Source: Prescottella sp. R16
GTDB taxonomy: Bacteria; Actinomycetota; Actinomycetes; Mycobacteriales; Mycobacteriaceae
Assembly (NCBI RefSeq): GCF_030656875.1
Contig: NZ_CP130943.1
Location: 2,542,001 to 2,606,000, forward strand
Direction: 5' to 3'
DNA: 64,000 nt
The notes under the pieces are model-generated. The model was not told where the DNA came from. It saw only the letters and a program-made list of their open reading frames with translations, and did no database searches. Made by a program: the position numbers and the translations under genes. Shown here piece after piece: positions 21,910-29,944 of this stretch. Positions within the stretch are counted from its first letter, which is position 1. Each line of letters opens with the position of its first letter.

Positions 21910-23501
21910 CACCGATCACCTCCGTGCGGTCCCGCGAAGGGCCGCAGTGTCTGCGCTGCCGCGATGGCGCTCAGGACCGCCATCGCCTTGTTACGGGCCT
22001 CGGTGTCCTCGTATTCGGGATCCGAGTCGGCGACCACCCCCGCACCGGCCTGCACATACGCTGTGCCGTCCTTGATCAAGGCGGTGCGGATCGCGATCGC
22101 GGTGTCGGCGTCCCCCGCGAAGTCGAGATAGCCGACGATGCCACCGTAGATGCCCCGGCGGGTGGGTTCGAGCTCGTCGATCAACTGCATCGCCCGCACC
22201 TTGGGCGCCCCCGAGAGGGTGCCGGCCGGGAAGCACGCGGTGACCGCGTCGAGAGCGTGCTTACCGTCGGCGAGCCGTCCGGTGACGGTCGAGACGAGAT
22301 GCATCACGTGGCTGTACCGCTCGATGTGCCGGTAGTCGTGCACCTTCACGGTGCCCGGCTCGCACACCCGGCCGAGGTCGTTGCGACCGAGGTCGACGAG
22401 CATCAGGTGCTCGGAATTCTCCTTCTCGTCGGCCAGGAGATCCTTCTCGAGCAGGATGTCGTCCTCCTCCGTCTCCCCACGCCAGCGGGTACCGGCGATC
22501 GGATGCGTCGTCGCGACCCCCTCGTGGACGGTCACCAGCGCCTCCGGGCTCGATCCGACGATCGAGAACGCCGTGTCGCCGTCACCGTCCGGAACCTGCA
22601 CCAGGTACATGTACGGGCTCGGGTTCGATGCCCGCAACATCCGGTACACGTCGATCGGTTCTGCGTCGCAATCCATTTCGAAGCGCTGCGACAACACCAC
22701 CTGGAACGCCTCACCGGCCTCGATCTCACCGATCAGGCGGCGCACGTCCGCACCGAATCCCTCGGTGGTGCGCTGCCGGTGGAACTCGGGCCGCGGCCGC
22801 GCGAACGTCGACACCGTCGACCGCGCCGGCGCCGACAATGCCTCGGTCATCCGGTCCAGTCGGGCGACGGCGTCGTCGTACGCCTCGTCGACCCGTTCGT
22901 CGGAACCGTCCCAGTTGACGGCGTTCGCGATGAGCGTGATCGCCCCCTCGTGGTGGTCGACCGCCGCGAGATCGGTGGCCAGCAGCATCACCATCTCCGG
23001 GATCTGCAGATCGTCGACGGCGTGCTCGGGCAGACGTTCGAGGCGACGGACCGCGTCGTACCCGAGGAAACCGACCATGCCACCGGTCAGCGGCGGCAGA
23101 CCGGGCAGGCGTTCACTGCGCAGCAACTCCAGGGTGCGTCCCAGCGCCGCGATCGGATCACCACCCGACGGCGCCCCCGCCGGAACATTGCCGAACCACG
23201 CCGCCTCACCGTCACGCACCGTGAGCGCCGCCGGGCTGCCCGCCCCGATGAACGACCACCGCGACCACGACCGACCGTTCTCCGCCGACTCCAGCAGGAA
23301 CGTGCCCGGCCGGCCCCCCGCCAGCTTCGAATACGCCGACAACGGAGTCTCCGCATCCGCCAGCACCTTCCGCACCACCGGCACGACCCGATGTTCGGCC
23401 GCCAACGCCCGGAACTGCTCACGGGTAGTGGTCGAATCGTCGACGACCTGCCCCTCCGTAATCGACGGAGGTGCCGGAACAGTGGTGGATTCGCCGCGCA
23501 T
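21909..23501 (-). CDS. trpE: Anthranilate synthase component I
   Basis: Chorismate to anthranilate, the first committed step to tryptophan. 530 residues. The allosteric tryptophan-binding element LLES and the partner NPSPYMYLV are present, implying feedback inhibition. The chorismate-binding domain has [19 protein letters not shown] and [15 protein letters not shown]. The glutamine amidotransferase partner (trpG) and trpD are not in the window. First gene of trpE-membrane protein-trpC-trpB-trpA-lgt. No tryptophan-rich leader peptide was seen. Confidence 0.97.
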   Translation of the reverse strand: MRGESTTVPAPPSITEGQVVDDSTTTREQFRALAAEHRVVPVVRKVLADAETPLSAYSKLAGGRPGTFLLESAENGRSWSRWSFIGAGSPAALTVRDGEAAWFGNVPAGAPSGGDPIAALGRTLELLRSERLPGLPPLTGGMVGFLGYDAVRRLERLPEHAVDDLQIPEMVMLLATDLAAVDHHEGAITLIANAVNWDGSDERVDEAYDDAVARLDRMTEALSAPARSTVSTFARPRPEFHRQRTTEGFGADVRRLIGEIEAGEAFQVVLSQRFEMDCDAEPIDVYRMLRASNPSPYMYLVQVPDGDGDTAFSIVGSSPEALVTVHEGVATTHPIAGTRWRGETEEDDILLEKDLLADEKENSEHLMLVDLGRNDLGRVCEPGTVKVHDYRHIERYSHVMHLVSTVTGRLADGKHALDAVTACFPAGTLSGAPKVRAMQLIDELEPTRRGIYGGIVGYLDFAGDADTAIAIRTALIKDGTAYVQAGAGVVADSDPEYEDTEARNKAMAVLSAIAAAQTLRPFAGPHGGDR

Positions 23502-23579
23502 GCCCCCATCATCCCAGGCGCTGCGGTGACGCTGCGCGCCCCGGGCGCCTTTTGGGCGGCACCAGCCGCACAGCAGGTG

Positions 23580-24356
23580 TCACGCCACCTGGATCGACCG
23601 CTTCGACAGTCCCGTCCAGAATCCGTCGATCACCTGGGCCGGGGCCTGTTCGGGATCGTTCGCCGCCCCGAGGGTGACGAACAGCGGCGCGAAGTGCTCG
23701 ATCGTCGGGTGTGCGTAGGGCATGCCCGGCGCCCGGCTGCGGAAGTCGATCAGCGCGTCGACGTCCCCGGCCGCGATCCGCTCCCCCGCCCACGCATCGA
23801 ACTCGGCCGACCAGCCGGGCGGGACGGCGTCGGGCGACGGGTCCCGCAGGAACGGCAGCCCGTGGGTCGTGAATCCCGATCCGACGATCAGCACACCCTG
23901 CTCGCGTAGCGGCCGCAGGCGACGCCCCAGGGCGAGCAGCCGCTGTGGGTCGAGGGTGGGCATCGAGATCTGCAGGACGGGGATGTCGGCGTCCGGATAC
24001 ATGACCGTGAGCGGCACGTACGCGCCGTGATCGAGGCCGCGGCGCCGGTCGTGGTGGACCGGTTCGTCGTCGGGCATCAGTGCGGCGACCTGCCGGGCCA
24101 GGTCGGGTGCGCCGGGTGCGGCGTAGGTGACCTCGTAGAAGCGCTGGGGAAACCCGCCGAAGTCGTACACGAGCGGGGTGCCGGTGTCGACGGCACCGAT
24201 CGTCAGCGGCGCCGACTCCCAGTGCGCGGACACGACGAGGATCGCGGTCGGCCGGGGCAGGTCGGCGGACCATCGGGCCAGTTCGTCGACCCAGGTCGCG
24301 CTGTCGACCAGGGGTGGGGCGCCGTGGCTGAGGAAGATCGCCGGCATGTCGGTCAC
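23580..24356 (-). CDS. LigB/DODA-family extradiol dioxygenase-like protein
   Basis: 258 residues, class III extradiol dioxygenase fold (YgiD/DODA type), which opens catechol-like rings with a single metal. Candidate metal histidines: His11 (FLSHGAPP), His45 (VSAHWES), His110 (LDHGAYVPL) and His165 (FTTHGLPF), with a further HPTIEHFAPL near the C-terminus. The GTG at 24356 has AGGAGG 6 bases upstream. Divergent from a MarR regulator with palindromes between them, a common arrangement for stress-sensing dioxygenases. The substrate is unknown. Confidence 0.87.
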   Translation of the reverse strand: MTDMPAIFLSHGAPPLVDSATWVDELARWSADLPRPTAILVVSAHWESAPLTIGAVDTGTPLVYDFGGFPQRFYEVTYAAPGAPDLARQVAALMPDDEPVHHDRRRGLDHGAYVPLTVMYPDADIPVLQISMPTLDPQRLLALGRRLRPLREQGVLIVGSGFTTHGLPFLRDPSPDAVPPGWSAEFDAWAGERIAAGDVDALIDFRSRAPGMPYAHPTIEHFAPLFVTLGAANDPEQAPAQVIDGFWTGLSKRSIQVA

Positions 24357-24369
24357 AGAAACCTCCTAG

Positions 24370-24402
24370 GTTGAAGCTTCAACTTATCAGGTTGTGCAAC
24401 CT
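24370..24402. promoter_or_regulatory. MarR-type operators between dioxygenase and MarR genes
   Basis: A perfect 14-base palindrome GTTGAAGCTTCAAC (24370-24383) and an inverted repeat AGGTTG-TG-CAACCT (24389-24402) lie just upstream of the dioxygenase start. They are most likely binding sites for the divergent MarR protein. Confidence 0.7.
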
Positions 24403-24465
24403 CACCCGGCCGACGTCTGTTCCCCGGCCGATCCACACCGAACCGGCATTTGACACCCTGAGACC

Positions 24466-24960
24466 ATGAGCGCGCCCGACGACACCGACACCCCCTGGCT
24501 CACGCCCGACCAGCAGGCCGCGTGGCGCACCCTGGTGGCCCTGATCACCCGACTACCGGCCGCGCTCGACACCCAGTTGCAGCGCGACGCCGGGATCACC
24601 CACTTCGAGTACTTCGTTCTCGCCGTCCTGTCGGAAGCCGACGGCCGACGACTGCGCCTGTCCGAACTCGCCGCCGACGCCAACGCCTCCCTGTCCCGGC
24701 TCTCCCACGTCGTGACCCGCCTCGAGAAACGCGGCTGGGTGCGCCGCGACACGGTGCCCGGGGTGCGGGGCGCGTTCGCGGTCCTCACCGACGACGGCAT
24801 GGCGACGGTCACGGACGCCGCACCCGGGCACGTACGCACCGTCCAGGCACTCGTGTTCGAAGGCCTGGACGGGAACCAGGTGACGCAACTGGCGGAGCTC
24901 GGTACCACCCTGATCGGTCAGCTCGACCGCGGCATCGCCGCCGGCACCGGCAAGGCCTGA
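24466..24960 (+). CDS. MarR-family transcriptional regulator
   Basis: 164-residue winged-helix repressor. The recognition helix region is LSELAADANASLSRLSHVVTRLEKRGWVRR and the wing follows (RGAFAVLTDDG). Divergent from the LigB-like dioxygenase and probably its repressor through the palindromes at 24370-24402. The ATG at 24466 has only a weak ribosome site. No cysteine is evident in the sensing helices, so control is more likely by ligand than by thiol oxidation. Confidence 0.9.
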   Translation: MSAPDDTDTPWLTPDQQAAWRTLVALITRLPAALDTQLQRDAGITHFEYFVLAVLSEADGRRLRLSELAADANASLSRLSHVVTRLEKRGWVRRDTVPGVRGAFAVLTDDGMATVTDAAPGHVRTVQALVFEGLDGNQVTQLAELGTTLIGQLDRGIAAGTGKA

Positions 24961-24971
24961 GACCGGCTCCG

Positions 24972-25013
24972 CCCAGCGGCTCGCCGCCGTGTCATCCCAG
25001 CGGCTCGCCGCCG
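24972..25013. repeat. 18-base direct repeat at the 3' end of the tautomerase gene
   Basis: CCCAGCGGCTCGCCGCCG occurs at 24972-24989 and again at 24996-25013 (period 24). The second copy encodes the last codons of the tautomerase and the first lies just beyond its stop, so it is a small local duplication. Confidence 0.7.
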
Positions 25014-25171
25014 ACACCCCAGTGTTCGCGGGGCACCTCGGTGATCGTCACCCACACCGACGACGCATTCTTCCCGGTGGCTTCGGCGTACGCCGCGGTG
25101 ACCGCGGCGATCGTGGCGCGCTTCTGCTCGGCCGTCAGGCCCGGGGTCTGGCTGATCTGAATGAGTGGCAT
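24992..25171 (-). CDS. 4-oxalocrotonate tautomerase family protein
   Basis: 59-residue protein that starts MPLIQISQTPGLTAEQKR. Proline 2, exposed after removal of Met, is the catalytic base of the family. The core TDAVTAAY-like helix and VWVTITEVPREHWGVGG match the tautomerase family, whose members isomerise enol acids by proton transfer. Convergent to MarR. Its substrate here is unknown, though it sits beside a ring-cleaving-type dioxygenase. Confidence 0.88.
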   Translation of the reverse strand: MPLIQISQTPGLTAEQKRATIAAVTAAYAEATGKNASSVWVTITEVPREHWGVGGEPLG

Positions 25172-25198
25172 GGCGGAGATTGTGCCAGTGGCCGCCGG

Positions 25199-25224
25199 GT
25201 TTCCCGGGGCGGCGGCGCGGGTAT
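25199..25224 (+). promoter_or_regulatory. SigF-type promoter
   Basis: GTTT (25199-25202), a 16-base spacer and GGGTAT (25219-25224): a perfect match to the mycobacterial SigF consensus, 31 bases before the ATG of the small membrane protein at 25256. Confidence 0.8.
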
Positions 25225-25255
25225 CCGACGAGGGTTCCTGCGGAAGGAGTCCGTC

Positions 25256-25411
25256 ATGATCGTGCTGGGTTTGATCCTGTTGCTGATCGGCTTTCTCACC
25301 GGTGTCTCGATCATCTGGACGATCGGCATCGTGCTGCTCGTGATCGGCGTGATCCTCGCCCTGATCGGTGCCACGGGCAGGGCGGTCGGTGGTCGACGGT
25401 ACTGGTATTGA
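25256..25411 (+). CDS. Small hydrophobic membrane protein (DUF6131-like)
   Basis: 51 residues: two membrane helices (about 2-18 and 20-38) and a short basic tail GRAVGGRRYWY. It has a strong AAGGAG site 6 bases before the ATG. The sequence type matches the actinobacterial DUF6131 family by memory. Function unknown. The perfect SigF promoter upstream suggests a stress-induced membrane peptide. Confidence 0.78.
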   Translation: MIVLGLILLLIGFLTGVSIIWTIGIVLLVIGVILALIGATGRAVGGRRYWY

Positions 25412-25532
25412 CGACTACTCGGACGTGTCACCCGCATACTGCCGCACGCTGCGGGCGGTTACTGCACCGAACGCCGAGTCGTGTTCGCAGCAACCGCCCG
25501 CATCGGGCTTTCGGCGGCCGTGCCCGCAGCCG

Positions 25533-25793
25533 TCACCCCACTCCGGCGACCATCAGGATCAGCCCGATCGCGACGACGGTGAAGACCACGGCGATGGCAC
25601 CGACAGCGACGGTTCCCGTCGTCGGGAAGCCCCGACCGATCTCCGGTTCGTGTCCGGCAAGGTCCGAGATACCTTCGGATTCGGGGGGTGTCGAACCGAT
25701 CGGGACCCCGCCGCCTGGCTCGAGGTCGGGGATGTGTCCCGGTTCGGGATCCGGGTTGTGTTGCGGGCCGGACTTCTGCAGTACTTCGGTCAT
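25533..25793 (-). CDS. Small membrane protein (DUF6480-like)
   Basis: 86 residues. The N-terminal acidic/proline motif region DPEPGHIPDLEPGGGVP is followed by a Gly/Pro linker and a single C-terminal membrane helix (VAVGAIAVVFTVVAIGLILMV). Resembles actinobacterial DUF6480 proteins. The ATG at 25793 has GGAGGA 4-5 bases upstream. An in-frame extension upstream to 25868 is unsupported. No clear SigF promoter in front of it. Confidence 0.72.
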   Translation of the reverse strand: MTEVLQKSGPQHNPDPEPGHIPDLEPGGGVPIGSTPPESEGISDLAGHEPEIGRGFPTTGTVAVGAIAVVFTVVAIGLILMVAGVG

Positions 25794-25918
25794 GACGTCC
25801 TCCGGAAGGTCGGGGCGGACGGGGAGTTCGAACCTCGATGCCACCGTAACGCGGTCGGGCCCGAACAATCGACCCTGTCTCGTGGGACGCTGGTGACGAC
25901 ACCCCGGTGTGTCCAGGT

Positions 25919-25944
25919 GTTTGGAATCGGCCCGGACGGGGAAT
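25919..25944 (+). promoter_or_regulatory. SigF-type promoter of rsbW-sigF
   Basis: GTTT (25919-25922), a 16-base spacer and GGGAAT (25939-25944), one mismatch from GGGTAT. It lies 64 bases before the rsbW ATG and implies SigF autoregulation. The 215 bases from 25794 to 26008 hold this promoter and no gene. Confidence 0.72.
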
Positions 25945-26008
25945 CTCTGCAGCGCGGGCAGCGACGATCGGGCGCTGCGACGGAGACGACGGAGTCCAGC
26001 GAGGAGTC

Positions 26009-26446
26009 ATGACGCGAACCTGCGCAACCACGACACGGCCGGACGAACTCGACCCGGTTCTCGAGCTTCGGGCGCCGGCGGACCCCGTGCACCTGGGCCC
26101 GCTGCGCGGGGTCGCGACGGCACTGGCCGGCCAGTGCAACATGGATCTCGACCGGCTGGCCGACCTCCGGCTCGCCGTCGACGAGACGTGCAGCACGCTG
26201 CTGCGGATCGCGCTTCCCGGCACCGACATCGTCTGCCGGTTCCGGTTGTCCCCCGACTCGTTCCGGCTCGCGGCCGCCGTCTCGGCGCCACCGGAGGAGG
26301 CGGACGCCCCGGTGGAACGGAAGTTCGGCTGGCACGTCCTGCGCACGCTCACCGACGAACTCGAGATCACCCGCGGTCCGGGAGCCGGCCCCGACCGGAC
26401 GGCCGTCACGATCGCGTTCACCATGTTCGGCGGGGACGCCGTGTGA
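26009..26446 (+). CDS. rsbW: Anti-sigma-F factor RsbW (UsfX)
   Basis: 145-residue GHKL-type ATPase-fold protein that binds SigF and keeps it from RNA polymerase. The helix DLRLAVDETCSTLLRIALP and the stretch KFGWHVLRTLTDELE correspond to mycobacterial UsfX as I remember it. The usual Asn of the ATP-binding N-box is replaced by Thr63 (E59-T-C-S-T63), so kinase activity is doubtful. ATG 26009 has GAGGAG upstream. The GTGA overlap with sigF shows coupling. A SigF-type promoter precedes the pair. Confidence 0.92.
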   Translation: MTRTCATTTRPDELDPVLELRAPADPVHLGPLRGVATALAGQCNMDLDRLADLRLAVDETCSTLLRIALPGTDIVCRFRLSPDSFRLAAAVSAPPEEADAPVERKFGWHVLRTLTDELEITRGPGAGPDRTAVTIAFTMFGGDAV

Positions 26447-27219
26447 GCCGCCGCACCGTCGACCGATCCGACGAATACAGCGACGTGTTACCGATGTTCA
26501 CGACGTTGCGTTCACTCGGGTCCGACGATCCGGCGCACGCCGAGGTGCGGCAGGCCATCATCACCCGGTGCCTGCCGCTGGCCGAGCACATCGCCCAGCG
26601 GTTCGACCGCCGCGGCGAACCGTTCGACGATCTGCTCCAGGTGGCGAGCCTGGGCCTGGTCAATGCCGTCGACCGCTTCGATGCCGACCGCGGCTGCGAG
26701 TTCCTCGCGTTCGCGGTTCCCACCATCATGGGCGAGGTGCGTCGGCACTTCCGGGACACCGGGTGGGCAGTGCGGGTTCCGCGGCGGCTCAAAGAACTCC
26801 ACCTCGAGATCACCAAGTCCGCCGCGGCCCTGTCCCAGCGGTTGGGGCGCTCGCCGACCACCCACGAGATCGCCGTCGACCTCGACGTCGCCGACGACGA
26901 CGTCGTGCAGGGCCTGCAGGCCGCGACCGGCTACCACACCCTGTCGGTCGACGCGGCCGCCGGCGGCACCGATACCGGTGCGACCCTCGCCGACGTGCTC
27001 GGGGAACGCGACGGCGACCTGGCCGGGGTCGAGGACCACGAGACGATCCGGGTACTCCTCGGGACGCTGCCGGCGCGGGAGCGCACCGTCCTGCTCCTGC
27101 GGTTCTTCGGCGACCAGACCCAGTCGCAGATCGCCGAACGCATCGGCGTCTCGCAGATGCACGTGTCCCGCATTCTGTCCGACACCCTTGCCAGGCTCCG
27201 GGAGCAGGCCGAACAGTGA
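26443..27219 (+). CDS. sigF: Alternative RNA polymerase sigma factor SigF
   Basis: 258-residue SigF/SigB/SigG-family group 3 sigma factor. Region 2 has LLQVASLGLVNAVDRFD and FLAFAVPTIMGEVRRHFRD, region 3 has WAVRVPRRLKELHLEI, and region 4 the helix-turn-helix TQSQIAERIGVSQMHVSRIL. GTG 26443 lies within the rsbW stop. At least four further SigF-type promoters nearby (25.2, 29.4, 29.9, 33.6 kb) make a local regulon likely. Role inferred from family: stationary-phase and envelope stress. Confidence 0.95.
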   Translation: MSRRTVDRSDEYSDVLPMFTTLRSLGSDDPAHAEVRQAIITRCLPLAEHIAQRFDRRGEPFDDLLQVASLGLVNAVDRFDADRGCEFLAFAVPTIMGEVRRHFRDTGWAVRVPRRLKELHLEITKSAAALSQRLGRSPTTHEIAVDLDVADDDVVQGLQAATGYHTLSVDAAAGGTDTGATLADVLGERDGDLAGVEDHETIRVLLGTLPARERTVLLLRFFGDQTQSQIAERIGVSQMHVSRILSDTLARLREQAEQ

Positions 27220-27308
27220 TCTCGCGGCCGGCCGCGGAGCGCGATGGCCTGTACAGCGGACCGGTTCGGTGTTAGGAAAGGTTGACGTGGGTCGAGCACG
27301 CAACCCGG

Positions 27309-27326
27309 CTTCGCCGCTCGGCGAAG
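27309..27326 (+). terminator. Short hairpin after sigF
   Basis: CTTCGCC-N4-GGCGAAG, a 7-base stem with a tetraloop 90 bases after the sigF stop. No T-run, so a weak terminator or a leader hairpin of the STAS gene. Confidence 0.4.
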
Positions 27327-27366
27327 ATCCTCATGCCCACTGACCTCGACGGTTCGGAGGCACGAC

Positions 27367-27795
27367 GTGTCCCACCATTTCCTCTCCACCATTCCGCGTG
27401 TCGACGACGTCTCGGACGCCCCGGACTCTTCGGGCCGGCCCGGTCGTCCGGTGTCGACGGCGGCGGTGATCGTGGAGTCCGCCCCGAACCTCGACATGAA
27501 CACCGTCGACGATTTCCGTCACGCCTACCGGGCCGCGTTCGACGCCCTCACCGAACGCGGGGTCACTGCCGGGGACGTCGTCGTCCTCGACCTGACCCAC
27601 ACCGATTTCGTCAGTGTCGACGCCGCGCGTGCGCTGGCCGAGGCACACGATCTGGCCGCGCACCGCGGCATCGAGTTCGCTCTCGTGGCGGTGACACGCG
27701 GCATCGAACGTGCCCTGACCGTCACCGGGGGCGACCGCCTCCTGCCGTGCCATCGCACCGTCGATGCGGCGATCGCCTACACGGGTGCACAGTGA
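27367..27795 (+). CDS. STAS-domain protein, putative anti-anti-sigma factor
   Basis: 142 residues: a disordered N-terminus to about residue 32, then a STAS fold (VVVLDLTHTDFVSVDAARALAEA). Typical anti-anti-sigma factors bind the RsbW-type partner and are inactivated by phosphorylation of a Ser in a DSSG-like motif. Here that motif reads S83-V-D85-A, so Asp85 takes the place of the phospho-accepting Ser, which may mimic the phosphorylated state. The start GTG has GGAGG 6 bases upstream. The end overlaps cinA (GTGA). Likely acts on the neighbouring RsbW-SigF switch, but this is not proven. Confidence 0.82.
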   Translation: MSHHFLSTIPRVDDVSDAPDSSGRPGRPVSTAAVIVESAPNLDMNTVDDFRHAYRAAFDALTERGVTAGDVVVLDLTHTDFVSVDAARALAEAHDLAAHRGIEFALVAVTRGIERALTVTGGDRLLPCHRTVDAAIAYTGAQ

Positions 27796-28235
27796 GCGAA
27801 CGTCTCGCCCACCTCGCCCAGATCACAGGACGAGCCGTGGCCACCGCGGAATCCCTTACCGGGGGCCGTATTTCGTGCCTTCTCGGCGCCTCGCCGGATT
27901 CGTCCCGATGGTTCCGGGGTGCCGTCGTCGCGTACGCCCGCGACGTCAAGTACGAACTGCTCGGTGTCCCTCCGGGGCCGGTCGTCTCGGAGGTCAGCGC
28001 GCGGGCCATGGCCGGTCGCACCGCCGAGTTGTTGGGCGCCGACACCGTGATCGCCGTGACCGGCGCCGGTGGCCCCGACCCGCAGGACGGTCAGGACCCG
28101 GGCACGGTGTGGTTCGCGCTGTACGACCGGGGGACGGTGCGTGCCGAGAAACTCGTCTTCACCGGTGAACCCGACGCCGTCGTCGAGCAGACCGTCGAGC
28201 ACGCACTGGCACTGCTGTCCGGCTGCATGGAGTGA
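27792..28235 (+). CDS. CinA-family protein (nicotinamide-nucleotide amidase-like)
   Basis: 147 residues, the C-terminal CinA/PncC domain alone. Members hydrolyse nicotinamide mononucleotide to nicotinate mononucleotide in pyridine-nucleotide recycling. Motifs: VATAESLTGGRISCLLG, FRGAVVAYARDVKYELLGV and AVTGAGGPDPQDGQDPGTVW. GTGA overlap with the STAS gene. The N-terminal molybdopterin-binding-like domain of full-length CinA is absent, as in E. coli PncC. A NAD-salvage link to nadABC at 45-48 kb is possible. Confidence 0.9.
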   Translation: MSERLAHLAQITGRAVATAESLTGGRISCLLGASPDSSRWFRGAVVAYARDVKYELLGVPPGPVVSEVSARAMAGRTAELLGADTVIAVTGAGGPDPQDGQDPGTVWFALYDRGTVRAEKLVFTGEPDAVVEQTVEHALALLSGCME

Positions 28236-28239
28236 ACCG

Positions 28240-29418
28240 TCAGGGCTCGAACAGGATCTTGACCGCGCCGTCCTGCTTCTTCTGGAACATCTCGTACGCG
28301 TGCGGGGCGTCGGCCAGCGGCAGGCGGTGCGTGGCGAACGTGTCGACACCGAGTGGGTCGTCGTCGGTGAGCAGCGGCAGGATCTCGCCCGCCCACCGCT
28401 TGACGTTCGCCTGCCCCATCCGGAGCCGGATCTGCTTGTCGAACATCGTGAACATCGGCAACGGATCGAGCGCGCCACCGTAGACGCCGACGATCGAGAC
28501 CGTGCCGCCGCGGCGGACGATCTCGATCGCCGCGTTCAGTGCCGCGAGCCGGTCGATGCCGGCGTGGGTGAACAACGGTCCGGCGATTGCGTCCGGCAAC
28601 AGGCCGGTCGCCTGCTGGACCACCCTCGAACCGGGGGAACCGTGGGCTTCCATTCCCACCGCGTCGATGACGGCGTCGGTGCCACGGCCGTCCGTGAGAT
28701 CCCGGATCGCGGCGGCGAGGTCGTCGTGCTCGCGCAGGTCGAGAACCTCGATGCCACGGTCCCGCAGCCGGGCCAGCCGCTCCGGCACCAGATCGACCCC
28801 GACCACCCGGACCCCGCGGTGGGCGGCGATACGGGCCGCCATGTCGCCGATCGGACCGAGCCCCAGGACGGTCAACGACTCGCCCTCTCGGACGTGGGCG
28901 TACTCGACGGCCTGCCACGCCGTGGGCAGGACATCGGACAGGTAGACGAACCGGTCGTCGGGCGGGCCGTCGGGCACCGCGATGTGCGTGAAGTCGGCGT
29001 GCGGAACCCGCAGGTACTCGGCTTGCGCGCCGGGTACCGCGCCGTACAGTTTCGAGTAGCCGAACAGGGCCGCCCCGGTGCCCTGCTCCCGCACCTGCGT
29101 CGTTTCGCACTGGGTCGGCATGCCCTGCCCGCACATCCAGCAGTGCCCGCACGCGATCTGGAACGGCACCACCACGCGGTCCCCGACCGCGAGTCCGTCG
29201 ATCTCGCTGCCGACCTCCTCCACGATGCCCATCGGCTCGTGCCCCAGGATGTCGCCCGGATTCATGAACGGCCCCAGTAGTTCGTACAGGTGCAGATCCG
29301 ACCCGCACAGATTGGTGGTCGTCAATCGCACGATCGCGTCGGTGGGCTGCTCGATCCGGGGGTCCGGGACGGTGTCGACGCCCACTCGACGCTTGCCCTG
29401 CCATGTCACCGCCTTCAC
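28240..29418 (-). CDS. Zinc-dependent alcohol dehydrogenase (formaldehyde dehydrogenase-like)
   Basis: 392-residue MDR-family enzyme. Catalytic zinc ligands are in CGSDLH and GHEPMG. A four-Cys-type structural zinc loop begins CGHCWMCGQGMPTQC. The coenzyme fold VLGLGPIGDMAARI and the long insert (VGMEAHGSPGSR) resemble glutathione-independent formaldehyde dehydrogenases. The GTG at 29418 has GAGGAG 6 bases upstream, and the frame extending to 29679 is unsupported. A perfect SigF-type promoter lies 34 bases upstream, so it is probably stress-induced. The substrate is not certain. Confidence 0.92.
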   Translation of the reverse strand: MKAVTWQGKRRVGVDTVPDPRIEQPTDAIVRLTTTNLCGSDLHLYELLGPFMNPGDILGHEPMGIVEEVGSEIDGLAVGDRVVVPFQIACGHCWMCGQGMPTQCETTQVREQGTGAALFGYSKLYGAVPGAQAEYLRVPHADFTHIAVPDGPPDDRFVYLSDVLPTAWQAVEYAHVREGESLTVLGLGPIGDMAARIAAHRGVRVVGVDLVPERLARLRDRGIEVLDLREHDDLAAAIRDLTDGRGTDAVIDAVGMEAHGSPGSRVVQQATGLLPDAIAGPLFTHAGIDRLAALNAAIEIVRRGGTVSIVGVYGGALDPLPMFTMFDKQIRLRMGQANVKRWAGEILPLLTDDDPLGVDTFATHRLPLADAPHAYEMFQKKQDGAVKILFEP

Positions 29419-29451
29419 AACGGTCTCCTCACAGTCGGTCGTTCCCGACGG

Positions 29452-29476
29452 ATACCCTCCGATTCCCGCCGCAAAC
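29452..29476 (-). promoter_or_regulatory. SigF-type promoter of the zinc dehydrogenase
   Basis: On the minus strand GTTT (29476-29473), a 15-base spacer and GGGTAT (29457-29452), directed at the GTG at 29418. Confidence 0.78.
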
Positions 29477-29551
29477 ACCGGTGCCGTGCAGACCGTGACC
29501 GGACGAGCGAGAATTCCGGTAGGAGAACCGAACTCGACACGGGAGGTTCGA

Positions 29552-29848
29552 ATGGACAACACACATCCCTCGCAGGATCCCCGCGATCTCGCGCACACCA
29601 CCCGGGAGCATCCCGGCGAAGCGATCGCCGATTCCCGCAACTGGCCCGGATACGCGCTGATCGGTATCGCGATCGTCACCCTCGGCCTGACCTTGGTGGC
29701 CGCCGGCTACGGTTTCGCCGGCTGGGCTTGGATAGCCGGAATCGCCTGCGCGGCAAGTCTTGTCGTCGGAACGCTGCTCGTACTGGCGGAGCATCGCCGG
29801 GTGAAGCGTCTCGACGAGGCCGGGTTGACCGACCAGCGGGGACACTGA
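29552..29848 (+). CDS. UsfY-like small membrane protein
   Basis: 98 residues. The N-terminal HTTREHPGEAIADSRNWPGY is followed by two membrane helices (about 40-58 and 62-80) and a basic C-tail (AEHRRVKRLDE). Its pattern resembles UsfY, the protein encoded beside usfX-sigF in mycobacteria, and the window holds a paralogue at 55904-56191. The start ATG has GGGAGG 6 bases upstream. No clear SigF promoter directly upstream. Function unknown. Confidence 0.68.
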   Translation: MDNTHPSQDPRDLAHTTREHPGEAIADSRNWPGYALIGIAIVTLGLTLVAAGYGFAGWAWIAGIACAASLVVGTLLVLAEHRRVKRLDEAGLTDQRGH

Positions 29849-29874
29849 CCGCGCCGCGCCGGTCCCGGTTCGGG

Positions 29875-29900
29875 GTTTGCGATCTCCCCGCCTCGGGTAT
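29875..29900 (+). promoter_or_regulatory. SigF-type promoter of the methyltransferase/CDGSH/HO-like operon
   Basis: GTTT (29875-29878), a 16-base spacer and GGGTAT (29895-29900): a perfect match, 44 bases before the first small ORF at 29945. Confidence 0.82.
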
Positions 29901-29944
29901 CCGGTCGCCGCAACTGCTCCGCACTCGGAAGGACTGTGGTGACC

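Noticed and set aside
23536-23553. GC hairpin followed by TTTT on the plus strand, terminator-like
   Set aside because: Both flanking genes run on the minus strand, so in the relevant direction there is no T-run; no plus-strand gene ends here.
27255-27290. Possible SigF promoter before the STAS gene (GTTA-N14-GGGTCG)
   Set aside because: Two mismatches in the -10, one in the -35 and a short spacer; too weak compared with the other five sites.
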